64,000 bases of DNA from Kitasatospora fiedleri (GTDB taxonomy: Bacteria > Actinomycetota > Actinomycetes > Streptomycetales > Streptomycetaceae), in the NCBI RefSeq assembly GCF_948472415.1, contig NZ_OX419519.1:5981001-6045000 (forward strand), read 5' to 3'. A program made the translations under genes and the position numbers. How positions within the stretch are numbered: position 1 is the stretch's first letter; each line of letters begins with the position of its first letter. Of the stretch, positions 41,739-50,805 are shown piece after piece. The notes below the pieces were generated by a model. It had not been told where the DNA came from and ran no database searches. It saw only the letters and a program-made list of their open reading frames with translations.

Positions 41739-43514
41739 TCAGCCGTACTGGGGCCGGGTGATCCAGGCGTCGTGCAGCGCGGCGTACGTCCCGTCGCGGG
41801 CGAGCAGTTCGGCGTGCGGGCCCGCCTCGACGATCCGGCCCCGGTCGAAGACCAGGACGGTGTCCGCGCTCTGCGCGCTCACCAGCCGGTGCGCCACCAC
41901 CACGGCGGTCCGCCCGGTGGTCAGCTTCTCCAGCGCCCGCTGGATCCGGTCCTCGGTGGCCGGGTCCACCGCCGAGGTGGCCTCGTCCAGCAGGAGCACG
42001 GCCGGGTCGGCCGCGTGCGCCCGGGCCAGGGCGACCAGTTGGCGCTCCCCGGCGGACAGCGAGCCGCCCTGCACCCCGACCGGGGTGCGCAGGCCCAGCG
42101 GCAGCGACTCCAGCCACTCGTCCAGGCCCAGCTCCCGGAACGCCCGCCGGATCCGCCCGTCGTCGGCGTCCGGCACCCCGAACCGGATGTTCTCGGCGAT
42201 GGTGGTGTCGAACAGGAAGCCCTCCTGGGGCACGATGACCACCCGGCGCCGCAGCGAGCCCTGGTCGATCCGGTCCACCGGCACGCCGCCGATCAGCACC
42301 TGCCCGCCGCTCGGGCGGAGCAGGCCGCAGGCGAGCTTGGCGAAGGTGGTCTTGCCCGAACCGGTCTCCCCGACGACCGCCACCCGCTGCCCCGGCTCCA
42401 TCACCACCGACACGCCGTGCAGCACCTCGTGGCCCCCCGGGTAGGCGAACCGCACCCCCGCGAAGGAGATCGCGGCCGGCTCGGCGCCGAGTACCGTCCG
42501 GGCCGCGTCGTCGACCGGGTCCTGCGCCTGCGCGGCGAGGACGCCGAGCAGGCGGCGCCAGCCCGACAGCGCGCGCTGCGCCTCCGTGAACGCGGTGACG
42601 CCCATCCGGGTCGGGGTGACGAACAGCACGGCCAGGAACAGGAACGCCGTCAGGTCGCCGACGGTCAACCCGTCGCCGGTGAGCCGCGCGCCGACCAGCA
42701 CCAGCGCGACGGTGATCAGACTGGGGACCAGCTCGGCGACGGTCTGGGCCGCCGTGGTCCCCCACTGGCAGCGGGTCTGGGCGGCGTGGACGTCCGCCAC
42801 CGCCCGGTCGGCCCGGGCCACCGCGTAGTCCCGCGCCCCGTAGACCCGGATCGTCTCCCCGCCGTTCAGGGTCTCGCCGGTGACCCCGAGGAGCCCCGCG
42901 AGGCGGTCCTGCAGGGTGCCGAAGAGCCGCGACAGCGAGTTCTGACTGCGGTTCAGGAACACGATCAGCGGTAGTTGGAAGGCCCAGACCAGCAGGGTCA
43001 GCCGCAGGTCGTAGTAGGCCATCACCAGGGTGGTGGTCAGCATCTGCAGGGCGCTCAGCGCCAGCATCAGGCCCTTGTACTGCAGGAAGCTGCTGACCGT
43101 GTCGACGTCCGAGGTCACCCGCGCCACCAGGGCGCCGCGCGGTTCGGCCTCCTGGACCACCAGCGGCAGGTCGTGGATGTGCCGGAAGGCGGACGTCCGG
43201 GTGGCGGCCAGACCGGCCTCGCTGGCCCGGTAGAGCCGGACGCTCACCCAGTAGCCGGCCGCCGCCGTCGTCACGACCGCGACGCCCGCGCCGACCACCG
43301 GCCAGACCACCGCCCCCGTTCCGGCCCCGTCCCGGGTCGCCCCGTCCAGGGCCCGCTGGAGGGCGACCGGCAGGGCCACCCGGCCGGCCACCGCGACCAG
43401 CCCCAGCAGGACGGTCGCGGTGATGCCCCGCAGGAACTCGTCGGACAGCGCGATCCCGCGCCGCATGACGGCCCAGGCCCCGCCCGGGGCCTCGGTGATG
43501 GTGCTGCTGCTCAT
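41739..43514 (-). CDS. ABC exporter half-transporter B (TM-NBD)
   Basis: This 591-residue ABC type IV exporter subunit has an N-terminal six-helix transmembrane domain (LRGITATVLLGLVAVAGRVA; LTLLVWAFQLPLIVFLN). The ATPase domain has Walker A VGETGSGKTTFAKLACG, Q-loop VPQEGFLFD, signature LSAGERQLVALARAHA, and Walker B AVLLLDEATSAVD. The catalytic Glu and switch His (VVVAHRL) are intact. The signature reads LSAGE instead of LSGGQ. Its start overlaps the upstream partner's stop (ATGA), so the two form a heterodimer. Next to the biosynthetic genes it probably exports the cluster's product. Confidence 0.92.
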   Translation of the reverse strand: MSSSTITEAPGGAWAVMRRGIALSDEFLRGITATVLLGLVAVAGRVALPVALQRALDGATRDGAGTGAVVWPVVGAGVAVVTTAAAGYWVSVRLYRASEAGLAATRTSAFRHIHDLPLVVQEAEPRGALVARVTSDVDTVSSFLQYKGLMLALSALQMLTTTLVMAYYDLRLTLLVWAFQLPLIVFLNRSQNSLSRLFGTLQDRLAGLLGVTGETLNGGETIRVYGARDYAVARADRAVADVHAAQTRCQWGTTAAQTVAELVPSLITVALVLVGARLTGDGLTVGDLTAFLFLAVLFVTPTRMGVTAFTEAQRALSGWRRLLGVLAAQAQDPVDDAARTVLGAEPAAISFAGVRFAYPGGHEVLHGVSVVMEPGQRVAVVGETGSGKTTFAKLACGLLRPSGGQVLIGGVPVDRIDQGSLRRRVVIVPQEGFLFDTTIAENIRFGVPDADDGRIRRAFRELGLDEWLESLPLGLRTPVGVQGGSLSAGERQLVALARAHAADPAVLLLDEATSAVDPATEDRIQRALEKLTTGRTAVVVAHRLVSAQSADTVLVFDRGRIVEAGPHAELLARDGTYAALHDAWITRPQYG

Positions 43515-45406
43515 CCGGCGAACTCCTTGTCGGTGGGGGCGCCGTGGAGACCGGCGCCGTCGGCGCGCCGCTCCCGGTCGCGGCGGTAGGCGGTGACCAG
43601 CTGCCGGTACGCCGGGAAGGCGGCCAGCAGCTCCCCGTGCGGTCCGCGGGCGCGCACCGCGCCCCGCTCCAGGTAGACCACCTCGTCGGCGCGTTCGACC
43701 GCGGCCAGGCTGGACGAGGCCATCACCACGGTCAGTTCGGGGCGCAGGGCGCCGAGCCCGTCCAGGATCGCCGCCTCCACCAGCGGGTCGACCGCGGAGG
43801 TGGCGTCGTCCAGGACCAGCAGCCCCGGCCGGCGGAGCAGCGCCCGGGCCAGGGCGAGGCGCTGGCGCTGGCCGCCGGACAGGGTGTGCCCGCGTTCGCC
43901 GACGGGCGTGTCCAGCCCGTCGGGCAGGGCGTCGACGAACCCCTCGGCCTGCGCCAGCCGCAGCGCCCGCCGGACCTCCCGGTCGTCCGCGTCGGCCCCC
44001 AGGCGGATGTTGGCCCGGATCGAGTCCTGGAACAGGAACGGCTGCTGGGGCAGCAGGGCGATCCGCTCGGTGGCCCGCGCCGGGTCGAGCAGCCGCAGGT
44101 CCGTCCCGTCCAGCCGCACCCTGCCCGAGGACGGGACGGCCAGCCCCGCCAGCAGGGCGCACAGCGAGGACTTCCCCGAACCCGAGCGCCCGACCAGGAC
44201 GACCTGCCGGTGGGCGGCCACCTCGAACGACACCTCGCGCACGGCGGGTTCGGGCGCGTCCGGGTGGACCAGCGAGACCCGCTCCAGCGCGACGGCGGCC
44301 GCGCCGGAACCGGCGGCGGCCGGGTCCGGGTCCGATGCCGGGTCCGGACCGGCGGCGGCCGTGTCCGCGTCCGGGCCGGTGGCGTCCGACCCGGGGCCCG
44401 CCGCCGACGGCGGTCCGGCGTCGGCCAGCACCGCCTCGACCCTGGCGAAGGCGGTGGCGTTCAGCGGGAACTCGCTGATGATCCAGCCGACCGAGACCAT
44501 CGGCAGCCCCAACAGGGCGATCAGGAAGGCGACCTGGACCACCGCCCCCGGCTCGATCCTCCCGGAGCGCACCTCCAGGGCGCCCACCAGCAGGGCCGCC
44601 AGCATGGCCGCACCGGGCAGCGCCTCCATGACGGGGTCGAAGACGGAGCGGACCCGGCCCGCGGCCAGGCTCGCCTGCCGCAGCCGCTCGGCCGACTCGG
44701 CGAAGCGCGCGGTCTCCGACTCCGCCCGGCCGGTGGCCTTGACCAGCAGCGCCGCCTCGAAGCTCTCGTGCGCGACGGCGGCCAGTCGGCCGCGCACCGC
44801 CTGGAGCCGGGCGACCAGCGGCCCGGCCCGGTACTCGAACGCCACGCAGAAGGTCAGCACGACCAGCAGCAGCACCACGCCGATCCAGCCGAAGGCCGGG
44901 GCGGTCAGGAACATCGCCGTGATGCCCGCCGCCAGCATCAGCAGGGCGCTGCACGCCGACGGCAGCAGGCGGACCGCCTGCCAGGTGACCTCCACGTCCG
45001 CGTCGATCACGGACAGCAGGTCGCCGGTCGCCCGCTGCCGCTGCCCGGTCGGCGGCAGCACGGCGTAGCGGCGCACCAGGCGACGGCGCAGGTCGGCCTG
45101 CAACCGGTGGCGTATCACCGCCGACAGGCTCTCGCGGCACACGAAGCCGACGACCTGGAGCAGGGCCGCGCCGAGCAGCCAGGCGGTGTCCGCGGCGAGA
45201 CCGGGCACCGCCGAACCGGCGGCCCGAGCGGCCAGCACGTGGTTCGTCACCTGACCCAGCAGCCACGCGGTCGCCACGGTGGTTCCCGCGTAGAGCGCGC
45301 TGCCGGCCAGTGCCCCGGCGAACGGGAGCGGCTGCGAGCGCACCGCTGTCACGAGGAGGGCGAGGCCGCGCCGTGAACGCGCCCCCCAGGCATCGTGGTT
45401 GTCCAT
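43511..45406 (-). CDS. ABC exporter half-transporter A (TM-NBD)
   Basis: This 631-residue partner of the following gene starts MDNHDAWGARSRRGLALLVT. The transmembrane domain is followed by an Ala/Asp/Pro-rich linker (about 345-385). The NBD has Walker A LVGRSGSGKSSLCALLAG, Q-loop LLPQQPFLF, signature LSGGQRQRLALARALL, and Walker B LLVLDDATSAVD. The catalytic glutamate after Walker B is Asp (LDDATS), and the switch histidine region reads VVMASSSL instead of AHR. One of its two ATP sites is therefore degenerate, as is usual in heterodimeric exporters. It lies 98 bases downstream of pheT. Confidence 0.92.
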   Translation of the reverse strand: MDNHDAWGARSRRGLALLVTAVRSQPLPFAGALAGSALYAGTTVATAWLLGQVTNHVLAARAAGSAVPGLAADTAWLLGAALLQVVGFVCRESLSAVIRHRLQADLRRRLVRRYAVLPPTGQRQRATGDLLSVIDADVEVTWQAVRLLPSACSALLMLAAGITAMFLTAPAFGWIGVVLLLVVLTFCVAFEYRAGPLVARLQAVRGRLAAVAHESFEAALLVKATGRAESETARFAESAERLRQASLAAGRVRSVFDPVMEALPGAAMLAALLVGALEVRSGRIEPGAVVQVAFLIALLGLPMVSVGWIISEFPLNATAFARVEAVLADAGPPSAAGPGSDATGPDADTAAAGPDPASDPDPAAAGSGAAAVALERVSLVHPDAPEPAVREVSFEVAAHRQVVLVGRSGSGKSSLCALLAGLAVPSSGRVRLDGTDLRLLDPARATERIALLPQQPFLFQDSIRANIRLGADADDREVRRALRLAQAEGFVDALPDGLDTPVGERGHTLSGGQRQRLALARALLRRPGLLVLDDATSAVDPLVEAAILDGLGALRPELTVVMASSSLAAVERADEVVYLERGAVRARGPHGELLAAFPAYRQLVTAYRRDRERRADGAGLHGAPTDKEFAG

Positions 45407-45504
45407 GTTCCTCTTCTCGTTCCAGCCCGGCGGTCGGGCTCCGGAATCAGGGGCCCCCTCCGGGGCGGTCCAGTGGTGGGGGCCGCGCAGCGGCCGACCG
45501 GCGG

Positions 45505-47844
45505 CTACGACCTGGTCCCCCGGGCGCCCGCCACGACGGCCGCGGCGACCGCGAGCTCCACGGCCGCGCCGGCCTCCCGGCGCTCCAGGGTGTGCCAGCG
45601 CGACCCGAGGACCAGCCGGACGGTGACCGCCCGGTGCTCGCCCGGGACGTCGTAGACGTCGAGCACGTCGACCCGGCGCACCAGCGGCCCCGAGTCCGCC
45701 AGCGCGGCCAGCACCGGTCCGGCGGCCGGCCCGGGCGGCAGCAACAGGCAGACGTCGCGCTGGACTTCGGGGAAGCGCGCGGGCGTGGTGACCGTCCGGG
45801 GCACCCGCGGCAGCGACAGCAGCCGGTCCACGTCGAGTTCGGCCACCGCGGAGCGCTCGGCGGGAGCGCCCGCCGGGAGCACGCCGAGACGGCCGACCGG
45901 CTGCCCGGCGACCAGCAGCAGCGCCGCGGTGCCGGGCCGGAACGCGGGGTCGTCGAGGAGCTCGGTGCGCAGCGGGCCCGCGGCGAGCGGGCGCAGCAGC
46001 GCCTTGACGGCGTCCAGGACCTGCCAGTAGCCGGCCTCCCGGAGCGGTCCCGTCCCCGGTGCCCCCGGCGGGTCGGCGGGGGTGTGCAGCAGTGCCAGCG
46101 AGGTCCGCTCCCGCGCGCCGTCCGGTCCGAGCGGGTCCAGCACCATGCCCAGTTCGTACAGCGCGTGCGGGGCCGTGGCGGGGGACTGGGCGCGGGCGGC
46201 GGCGGCCAGGCCGGGCACCAGGCTGCGGCGCACGAAGCGGGTCCGGCCCGGCCCGGACCCGGCCAGCCCGAGCACCGGTGCGCACCAGGGGTCCTCCCGG
46301 GCCGGGCCGTCCGCGGGCGCCGGGCCGGTGCCGACGACCGGGGTCAGCAGTTCGTGGAACCGGCACCCGGCCAGGGTGCGGCGGAGCGCCGTCAGGGCGC
46401 GGTGGCGGTGGTCGGGTTCGGGGCGGACCTCGCCGTCGGGCAGCGTCGCCGGTATCCGGCCCAGCCCGTGCAGGCGGACCAGCTCGGCCACCAGGTCCTC
46501 CGGATCGCGCAGATCGGGCCGGGAGGGCGGCACCCGGACGCGCAGCCCGCCGTCGGTCCAGTCGCAGTCCGCACCGATCAGGGCGAGCAGCCGACCGTAC
46601 GCCGGGCCCTCCGCCGGACCCTCCGACAGCGACCGCAGCGCGGCGGGGTCGAGGGTGAGCGTCCGCCGCCCGGCCGTCGGACCGAAGGCCACCGAGACGG
46701 CCCGGCCCCCCGACGGCGTCCCGGGGTCCAGCAGCGCGCCGACCCGGGCGACGGCACGCCGACAGCGCTCGCCGTCCGGCGCGTTCCCCGCCTCGGCGGT
46801 CGCCAGCACCAGCAGACGTTCCGCGCCCGGCGGCAGCGGCGGTACGGACGGCGGCGGCACGGACGGCGAGGGCGGCGTCGGGCGCGGGGTGACGGTCAGC
46901 GGCAGGTGGGCGTGGTCCGCCCGGTCGGGCGCGTCGCCCGGCGCGCGGGCCCCGGCGGGGTCGTCCAGCCGGACGCGGACCCGTCCCCCGGCCGGCAGCC
47001 GGTGGGCGGAGAGCCGCACCCCGTACTCGAACGCGGCGATCAGCAGCACCCGGTCGAGCCCGTCGTCGGCCGTCAGGCCGGCCAGCGCGGCCCGCTCCCA
47101 GTCCGGCGCGGGCCCGGCGGCCGGAGGGTGGGGCAGCAGCAGGGCCGCGGCGCAGACCTCCGGCGCGCGGACCTCCAGGACCGGCGCGTCGGGCGGTCCG
47201 GGGGGACGGGTGCCCCCGGGGTCGGCGGCGCCGGCGGTGGCCGTGGTGGCCGTCCCGGGGCCGTCCAGCCGGAGGTTGATCTCCCCGGCCAGGCCCCACA
47301 GTCCGCCGCAGTGCGCCAGCGTGTCCGGGACCCGGAGGGTGAGCACCTCCTCGACGCGCGCCTCCGGCAGCAGTGCCCGGACCGGGGTCCCGGGTCGCGA
47401 GCCGGGTGCCAGCAGGTGGACGTGCGGGTGCGGGCCGAGGCCGAGTTCGGCGCTGGTGCAGATCCGGCCGACCGGCTGTCCGGGGTGTCCGGCGGGGCCC
47501 ACCCGGAGCAGCCTGCCGCGTATCGGTTCCGGGCCGGACCGGTCGGCGGTGGCGAACAGCCTGGCCCCGGGCAGCGCCACCGCGACCACGCTGCCCGGGG
47601 GCGGCGCCTCCCCGACCCCGTCCGGCAGCCGCACCAGTTCCCCGGTGGGCACCGCGACCCGGACGGTGCCCGGCCGCCCGGCCGGACCGGGTTCGACGCG
47701 GCCGGCCACCACCAGCGGGCTGAGCAGGCCGGCGGAGTCGGCGCCGGTGACGGCGACCCCCGCCTCGCCCAGCAGCTCGTCGATCTCGCGCACGGACAGC
47801 TCGCGGTGCAGGAACTCGTTCAACCAGGAGACCGGGACCCGCAT
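45505..47844 (-). CDS. pheT: phenylalanyl-tRNA synthetase beta subunit, divergent extra copy
   Basis: This 779-residue PheT-like protein starts with the usual MRVPVSWLNEFLHRELSVRE. Recognisable parts are the tRNA-binding/OB-like N-terminal domain (RVEPGPAGRPGTVRVAVPTG), the B3/B4 editing region with the LAGEINLRLDG-like block, B5 (RVPPSRPDLRDPEDLVAELV), and the FDX-ACB domain at the C-terminus (RFPEVQRDVCLLLPPG, then DVYDVPGEHRAVTVRLVLGS). Pro/Ala-rich insertions (PRPTPPSPSVPPPSVPP) interrupt the middle. It follows pheS by 11 bases and precedes the ABC exporter. Being inside a biosynthetic cluster, it is likely a second copy for self-resistance or a recruited enzyme. Confidence 0.9.
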   Translation of the reverse strand: MRVPVSWLNEFLHRELSVREIDELLGEAGVAVTGADSAGLLSPLVVAGRVEPGPAGRPGTVRVAVPTGELVRLPDGVGEAPPPGSVVAVALPGARLFATADRSGPEPIRGRLLRVGPAGHPGQPVGRICTSAELGLGPHPHVHLLAPGSRPGTPVRALLPEARVEEVLTLRVPDTLAHCGGLWGLAGEINLRLDGPGTATTATAGAADPGGTRPPGPPDAPVLEVRAPEVCAAALLLPHPPAAGPAPDWERAALAGLTADDGLDRVLLIAAFEYGVRLSAHRLPAGGRVRVRLDDPAGARAPGDAPDRADHAHLPLTVTPRPTPPSPSVPPPSVPPLPPGAERLLVLATAEAGNAPDGERCRRAVARVGALLDPGTPSGGRAVSVAFGPTAGRRTLTLDPAALRSLSEGPAEGPAYGRLLALIGADCDWTDGGLRVRVPPSRPDLRDPEDLVAELVRLHGLGRIPATLPDGEVRPEPDHRHRALTALRRTLAGCRFHELLTPVVGTGPAPADGPAREDPWCAPVLGLAGSGPGRTRFVRRSLVPGLAAAARAQSPATAPHALYELGMVLDPLGPDGARERTSLALLHTPADPPGAPGTGPLREAGYWQVLDAVKALLRPLAAGPLRTELLDDPAFRPGTAALLLVAGQPVGRLGVLPAGAPAERSAVAELDVDRLLSLPRVPRTVTTPARFPEVQRDVCLLLPPGPAAGPVLAALADSGPLVRRVDVLDVYDVPGEHRAVTVRLVLGSRWHTLERREAGAAVELAVAAAVVAGARGTRS

Positions 47845-47855
47845 CTGACGCTCCC

Positions 47856-48968
47856 TCAGTAGGTCTGGGTGAGAACGGACAGGTCGTTGTCGAGGAAGTG
47901 CTGGATGTCGTCGAGGCCGTGGCGGATCGCCAGCACGCGTTCGAGGGACACCGCCAGCGACAGGGCCCGGACCTGCGGGGACGCTCCGACCGACCGCATC
48001 GCCGCGGCGGACAGCATCCCGCCCGAGATCACCTCCAGGTGCCCGCTGCCCAGGCAGAGGCCGCAGCCCGCCGACCCGCACGGGGTGCAGGCGACGTCGA
48101 TGGCGAGCCCCGGGGAGACGTACGGCAGGGTGCGGAACCGCAGCCGCGCGGGCACGTCCGGGCCGAGCACCTCCGCGCAGAGCCCCAGGGCCAGGCCCTT
48201 GAGGTCGCTCAGCCGGATGCGCGGGCCCACGGCCACCGCCTCGGACTGGTGGAACTGGGTCACGAACCGCGGCCCGGGGACGGTGCGGCGGTGGCACGGA
48301 CCGTCGACCACGAACCGGGCGCTCCGGCCCGGCGGCAGCTCGCGCAGCAGCCGCAGCGCGGACGCGGTGGTGTGGGAGCGCAGCACCGCGCCGTCCTCGG
48401 TGAAGTAGGTGTGCTGCGGGCTGCGGGTGGGGTGGTCGGCGGGGACGCCCAGCAGGTCGAAGCTGTGGGCGACGTCCTCGATCTGCCGGGACGCGCGCCG
48501 GGTGAACCCCAACCGGCCGAAGTAGTGGGCGACTTCGTCCGCCAGCCGGCTGACCGGGTGCGGCTCCGGCGGCGGCGCGGCCGGCCGGGCCAGGCACGGG
48601 TCGAGCGTCCCGGTCGGCGCGGCGGAAGCGGCTGGCGCGGCGGAAGCGGTCGGCGCGGCGGGGTCGGTCGTTGCGGCGAGGTCGGCCGGCCGCTCCCGCC
48701 GTTCCCGCAGGGCCCGGGCCAGTTCGGCGGCGGCCGTGCCGAGCAGGCGGCCGAGCGCGGGCCGGTGCGCCGGGGGCGCCTGGCCGATCAGCGCCCGGTG
48801 CCGGGCGAGCGAGCCGCGCCGTCCGAGGTGGCGGCCCTCCCACTCCGCCAGGGCCGGGCCGGTCGCCGGGCAGGCGGCCAGTTCGCGCAGGGCGAGGTCG
48901 CGGAGGTCCCGAATCCGCGGCGCGGACAGCGGATCCCGACCGGTGGCCGCGGGTGCTGGTTCGGACAT
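47856..48968 (-). CDS. pheS: phenylalanyl-tRNA synthetase alpha subunit, divergent extra copy
   Basis: This 370-residue PheS-like class II synthetase subunit has an N-terminal coiled-coil region, an Ala/Thr-rich linker (ASAAPAASAAPTG), then the catalytic core: HPVSRLADEVAHYFGRLGF, DLLGVPADHPTRSPQHTYF and TEDGAVLRSHTTASALRLL. Several active-site segments differ from normal PheS. The usual LRTHTSPVQ reads LRSHTTASALRL. The FPFTEPS region reads LPYVSPGLAIDV. Motif 3, normally a GMGxERL-type stretch and the site of the A294 specificity residue in E. coli, reads SLAVSLERVLAIRHG. The DNDLSVL end is kept. The ATG at 48968 has AGGAGG upstream. It heads the minus-strand operon pheS-pheT-exporter. Confidence 0.88.
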   Translation of the reverse strand: MSEPAPAATGRDPLSAPRIRDLRDLALRELAACPATGPALAEWEGRHLGRRGSLARHRALIGQAPPAHRPALGRLLGTAAAELARALRERRERPADLAATTDPAAPTASAAPAASAAPTGTLDPCLARPAAPPPEPHPVSRLADEVAHYFGRLGFTRRASRQIEDVAHSFDLLGVPADHPTRSPQHTYFTEDGAVLRSHTTASALRLLRELPPGRSARFVVDGPCHRRTVPGPRFVTQFHQSEAVAVGPRIRLSDLKGLALGLCAEVLGPDVPARLRFRTLPYVSPGLAIDVACTPCGSAGCGLCLGSGHLEVISGGMLSAAAMRSVGASPQVRALSLAVSLERVLAIRHGLDDIQHFLDNDLSVLTQTY

Positions 48969-49232
48969 GGATCCCTCCTGATCGGTTTTCCCGCATGCGG
49001 TCCGTGCCGTTTCCCGGCCGGGGATTTCCGGTGCCCCATCGTGGCGGAGCGGGCCGCCGGAACGCAACGGGATCGGCTTCTCCGATGTCGGCCGTGAAAG
49101 CTTTTGCCCGTTTTGCCGGGGTGGTCATTTGCGGACTGTCAGCAACTTTCACCGATGGCCCGATGGTGTCGGGAACGGCACCGTGCCATGGTCTCGCTAT
49201 CGCTTCTTTCCGGTGTCACGAGAGGACGTCAG
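48969..49232. promoter_or_regulatory. divergent promoter region of the biosynthetic cluster
   Basis: These 264 bases separate the pheS operon (minus) from the main biosynthetic operon (plus). They are the least GC-rich part of this region (for example 49090-49160), as expected for two back-to-back promoters. I could not assign -10/-35 boxes with confidence. A shared control of resistance/export and biosynthesis from here is inferred. Confidence 0.4.
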
Positions 49233-49967
49233 ATGAGTGCATGGAATGCGCAGACGTACGGCAGTCGCTGGGCGGAGATCTACGACGGCCTGCCCTGGCC
49301 CGGCCCTGAGCAGGCCGTCGACTTCCTGGCGAAGCTCGCCGGCGACGGCCCCGTCCTGGAACTCGCCATCGGCACCGGTCGCATCGCGGTGCCGCTCGTC
49401 GAGCGCGGCATCGAAGTGCACGGAATCGACTCGTCGGAGGAGATGACCGAGAAGCTGCGGGAAAAGGAGGGGGGTGCCGGAATTCCGGTCACGAAGGCGG
49501 ACATCTCCTCCTTCGAGGTGGAGCAGAGCTATTCCCTGGCCTTTCTCGTGCTGAACACGATCTACGCCCTGCAGACCCAGGAGGAGCAGATTTCCTGTTT
49601 CTCCAGCGCGGCGGCGGCCCTGGAGCCGGGCGGGCATTTCGTGGTCGAGGCGTTCATGCCCGACCCCACCCGCTTCCGGCGCAACTCGTGGACCCAGGTC
49701 CACGACATGGGCCTGGACCACGTGCTCATCGAGGCGGACAAGCACGACCCCTCGACCCAGCAGATCCTGGAGCAGCACATCCACCTCAAGCAGGGCAAGG
49801 TCGAGCTGTTCCCGGCGTTCCTGCGCTACGTCTGGCCCTCCGAGATGGACCTGATGGCGCGTCTGGCGGGGCTGACCCTGGTCGAGCGCACCGGCGGGTG
49901 GCTCGGCGAGCCGTTCAACGCCAGGTCGGGCAACCACGTGTCGGTGTACCGCCGCGGCACGGTCTGA
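49233..49967 (+). CDS. class I SAM-dependent methyltransferase
   Basis: This 244-residue methyltransferase starts MSAWNAQTYGSRWAEIYDGL. SAM-binding motifs are VLELAIGTGRIAVPLVERGI (motif I), EVHGIDSSEEMTEKLREKEG (motif II), and AFLVLNTIYALQTQEEQ with LEPGGHFVVEAFMPD (motifs post-II/III). The ATG at 49233 has AGAGGA upstream. It opens the plus-strand biosynthetic operon. If the extender unit made by the FkbHIJK set downstream is methoxymalonyl-ACP, this protein is one candidate for the O-methyltransferase step (FkbG role), though it is not closely placed and could act on the final scaffold. Confidence 0.88.
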   Translation: MSAWNAQTYGSRWAEIYDGLPWPGPEQAVDFLAKLAGDGPVLELAIGTGRIAVPLVERGIEVHGIDSSEEMTEKLREKEGGAGIPVTKADISSFEVEQSYSLAFLVLNTIYALQTQEEQISCFSSAAAALEPGGHFVVEAFMPDPTRFRRNSWTQVHDMGLDHVLIEADKHDPSTQQILEQHIHLKQGKVELFPAFLRYVWPSEMDLMARLAGLTLVERTGGWLGEPFNARSGNHVSVYRRGTV

Positions 49968-49977
49968 CGTCCGGCCG

Positions 49978-50805
49978 ATGACGTCCACGCGGGCAGCGGC
50001 GGGGCCGGTGCGGGCGCCCGCCGAGCTGGCGCTCGGCGCGCGGCGGCGCATCCTGCGCTTCGCCGGGAACCAGCAGGTCCACCTGGGTTCATCGCTCTCC
50101 GTGGTCGACCTGCTGATCGCGGTCCTGCGGGAGACCGGCGCGCCGGCGGGCGACCCGTCCGACCCGGGCCGGCCGCGGCTGGTGCTCAGCAAGGGGCACG
50201 CGGTGTGGGCCCTCTACGCGGTGCTGGCCGAGCACGGGCTGCTGGACACCGAGCGGCCGGGCCCCTGGGCCGGCCACCCGGTGGACGGCGTGCCGGGGGT
50301 CGACGCGGCCACCGGGGCGCTGGGCCACGGCCTGTCGATCGGCGCGGGCCTGGCCGAGGCGGCCAGGCTCCAGGGGCGCGGCCACCGCACCCACGTGGTG
50401 CTCGGCGACGGCGAGTTGAACGAGGGATCGGTCTGGGAGGCGGCGATGTTCGCCGCCCACCGCCGGCTGGACCGCCTGGTCGCCCTGGTCGACGTCAACG
50501 GGATGCAGCAGGAGGGGACGACCGCGGAGGTCCTGGACCTGGGCCCGCTCGACCGGAAGTGGCGGGCCTTCGGCTGGCGCACGGTGACCGTCGACGGCCA
50601 CGACCACGCGGCGCTGCGGGCCGCCCTGACGGAGACCGCCGCGCCCGACGGGCAGCCCACGGTGCTGCTCGCCCACACGGTGAAGGGGAAGGGGGTGCCG
50701 TTCATGGAGCACAGCGCGGACTGGCACACCGGCACGCTGGACCCCGCCCGGCTGGCGGCCGCCCTGGCCGCCCTGGACCGGGGACGGGCGGTGGCCGATG
50801 ACTGA
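49978..50805 (+). CDS. transketolase, N-terminal (TPP-binding) subunit
   Basis: This 275-residue protein is equivalent to the N-terminal third of transketolase. The TPP/metal motif is VVLGDGELNEGSVWEAAMFA with LVALVDVNGMQQEG. LVLSKGHAVWALYAVLAE and ATGALGHGLSIGAGLAEAAR carry the conserved histidines. The end VLLAHTVKGKGVPFMEHSADW is typical. It overlaps the C-terminal subunit by eight bases, forming a split transketolase. In natural-product clusters such pairs transfer a two-carbon ketol unit onto an aldehyde (as described for azinomycin-type pathways); here the acceptor is unknown. Confidence 0.9.
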   Translation: MTSTRAAAGPVRAPAELALGARRRILRFAGNQQVHLGSSLSVVDLLIAVLRETGAPAGDPSDPGRPRLVLSKGHAVWALYAVLAEHGLLDTERPGPWAGHPVDGVPGVDAATGALGHGLSIGAGLAEAARLQGRGHRTHVVLGDGELNEGSVWEAAMFAAHRRLDRLVALVDVNGMQQEGTTAEVLDLGPLDRKWRAFGWRTVTVDGHDHAALRAALTETAAPDGQPTVLLAHTVKGKGVPFMEHSADWHTGTLDPARLAAALAALDRGRAVADD

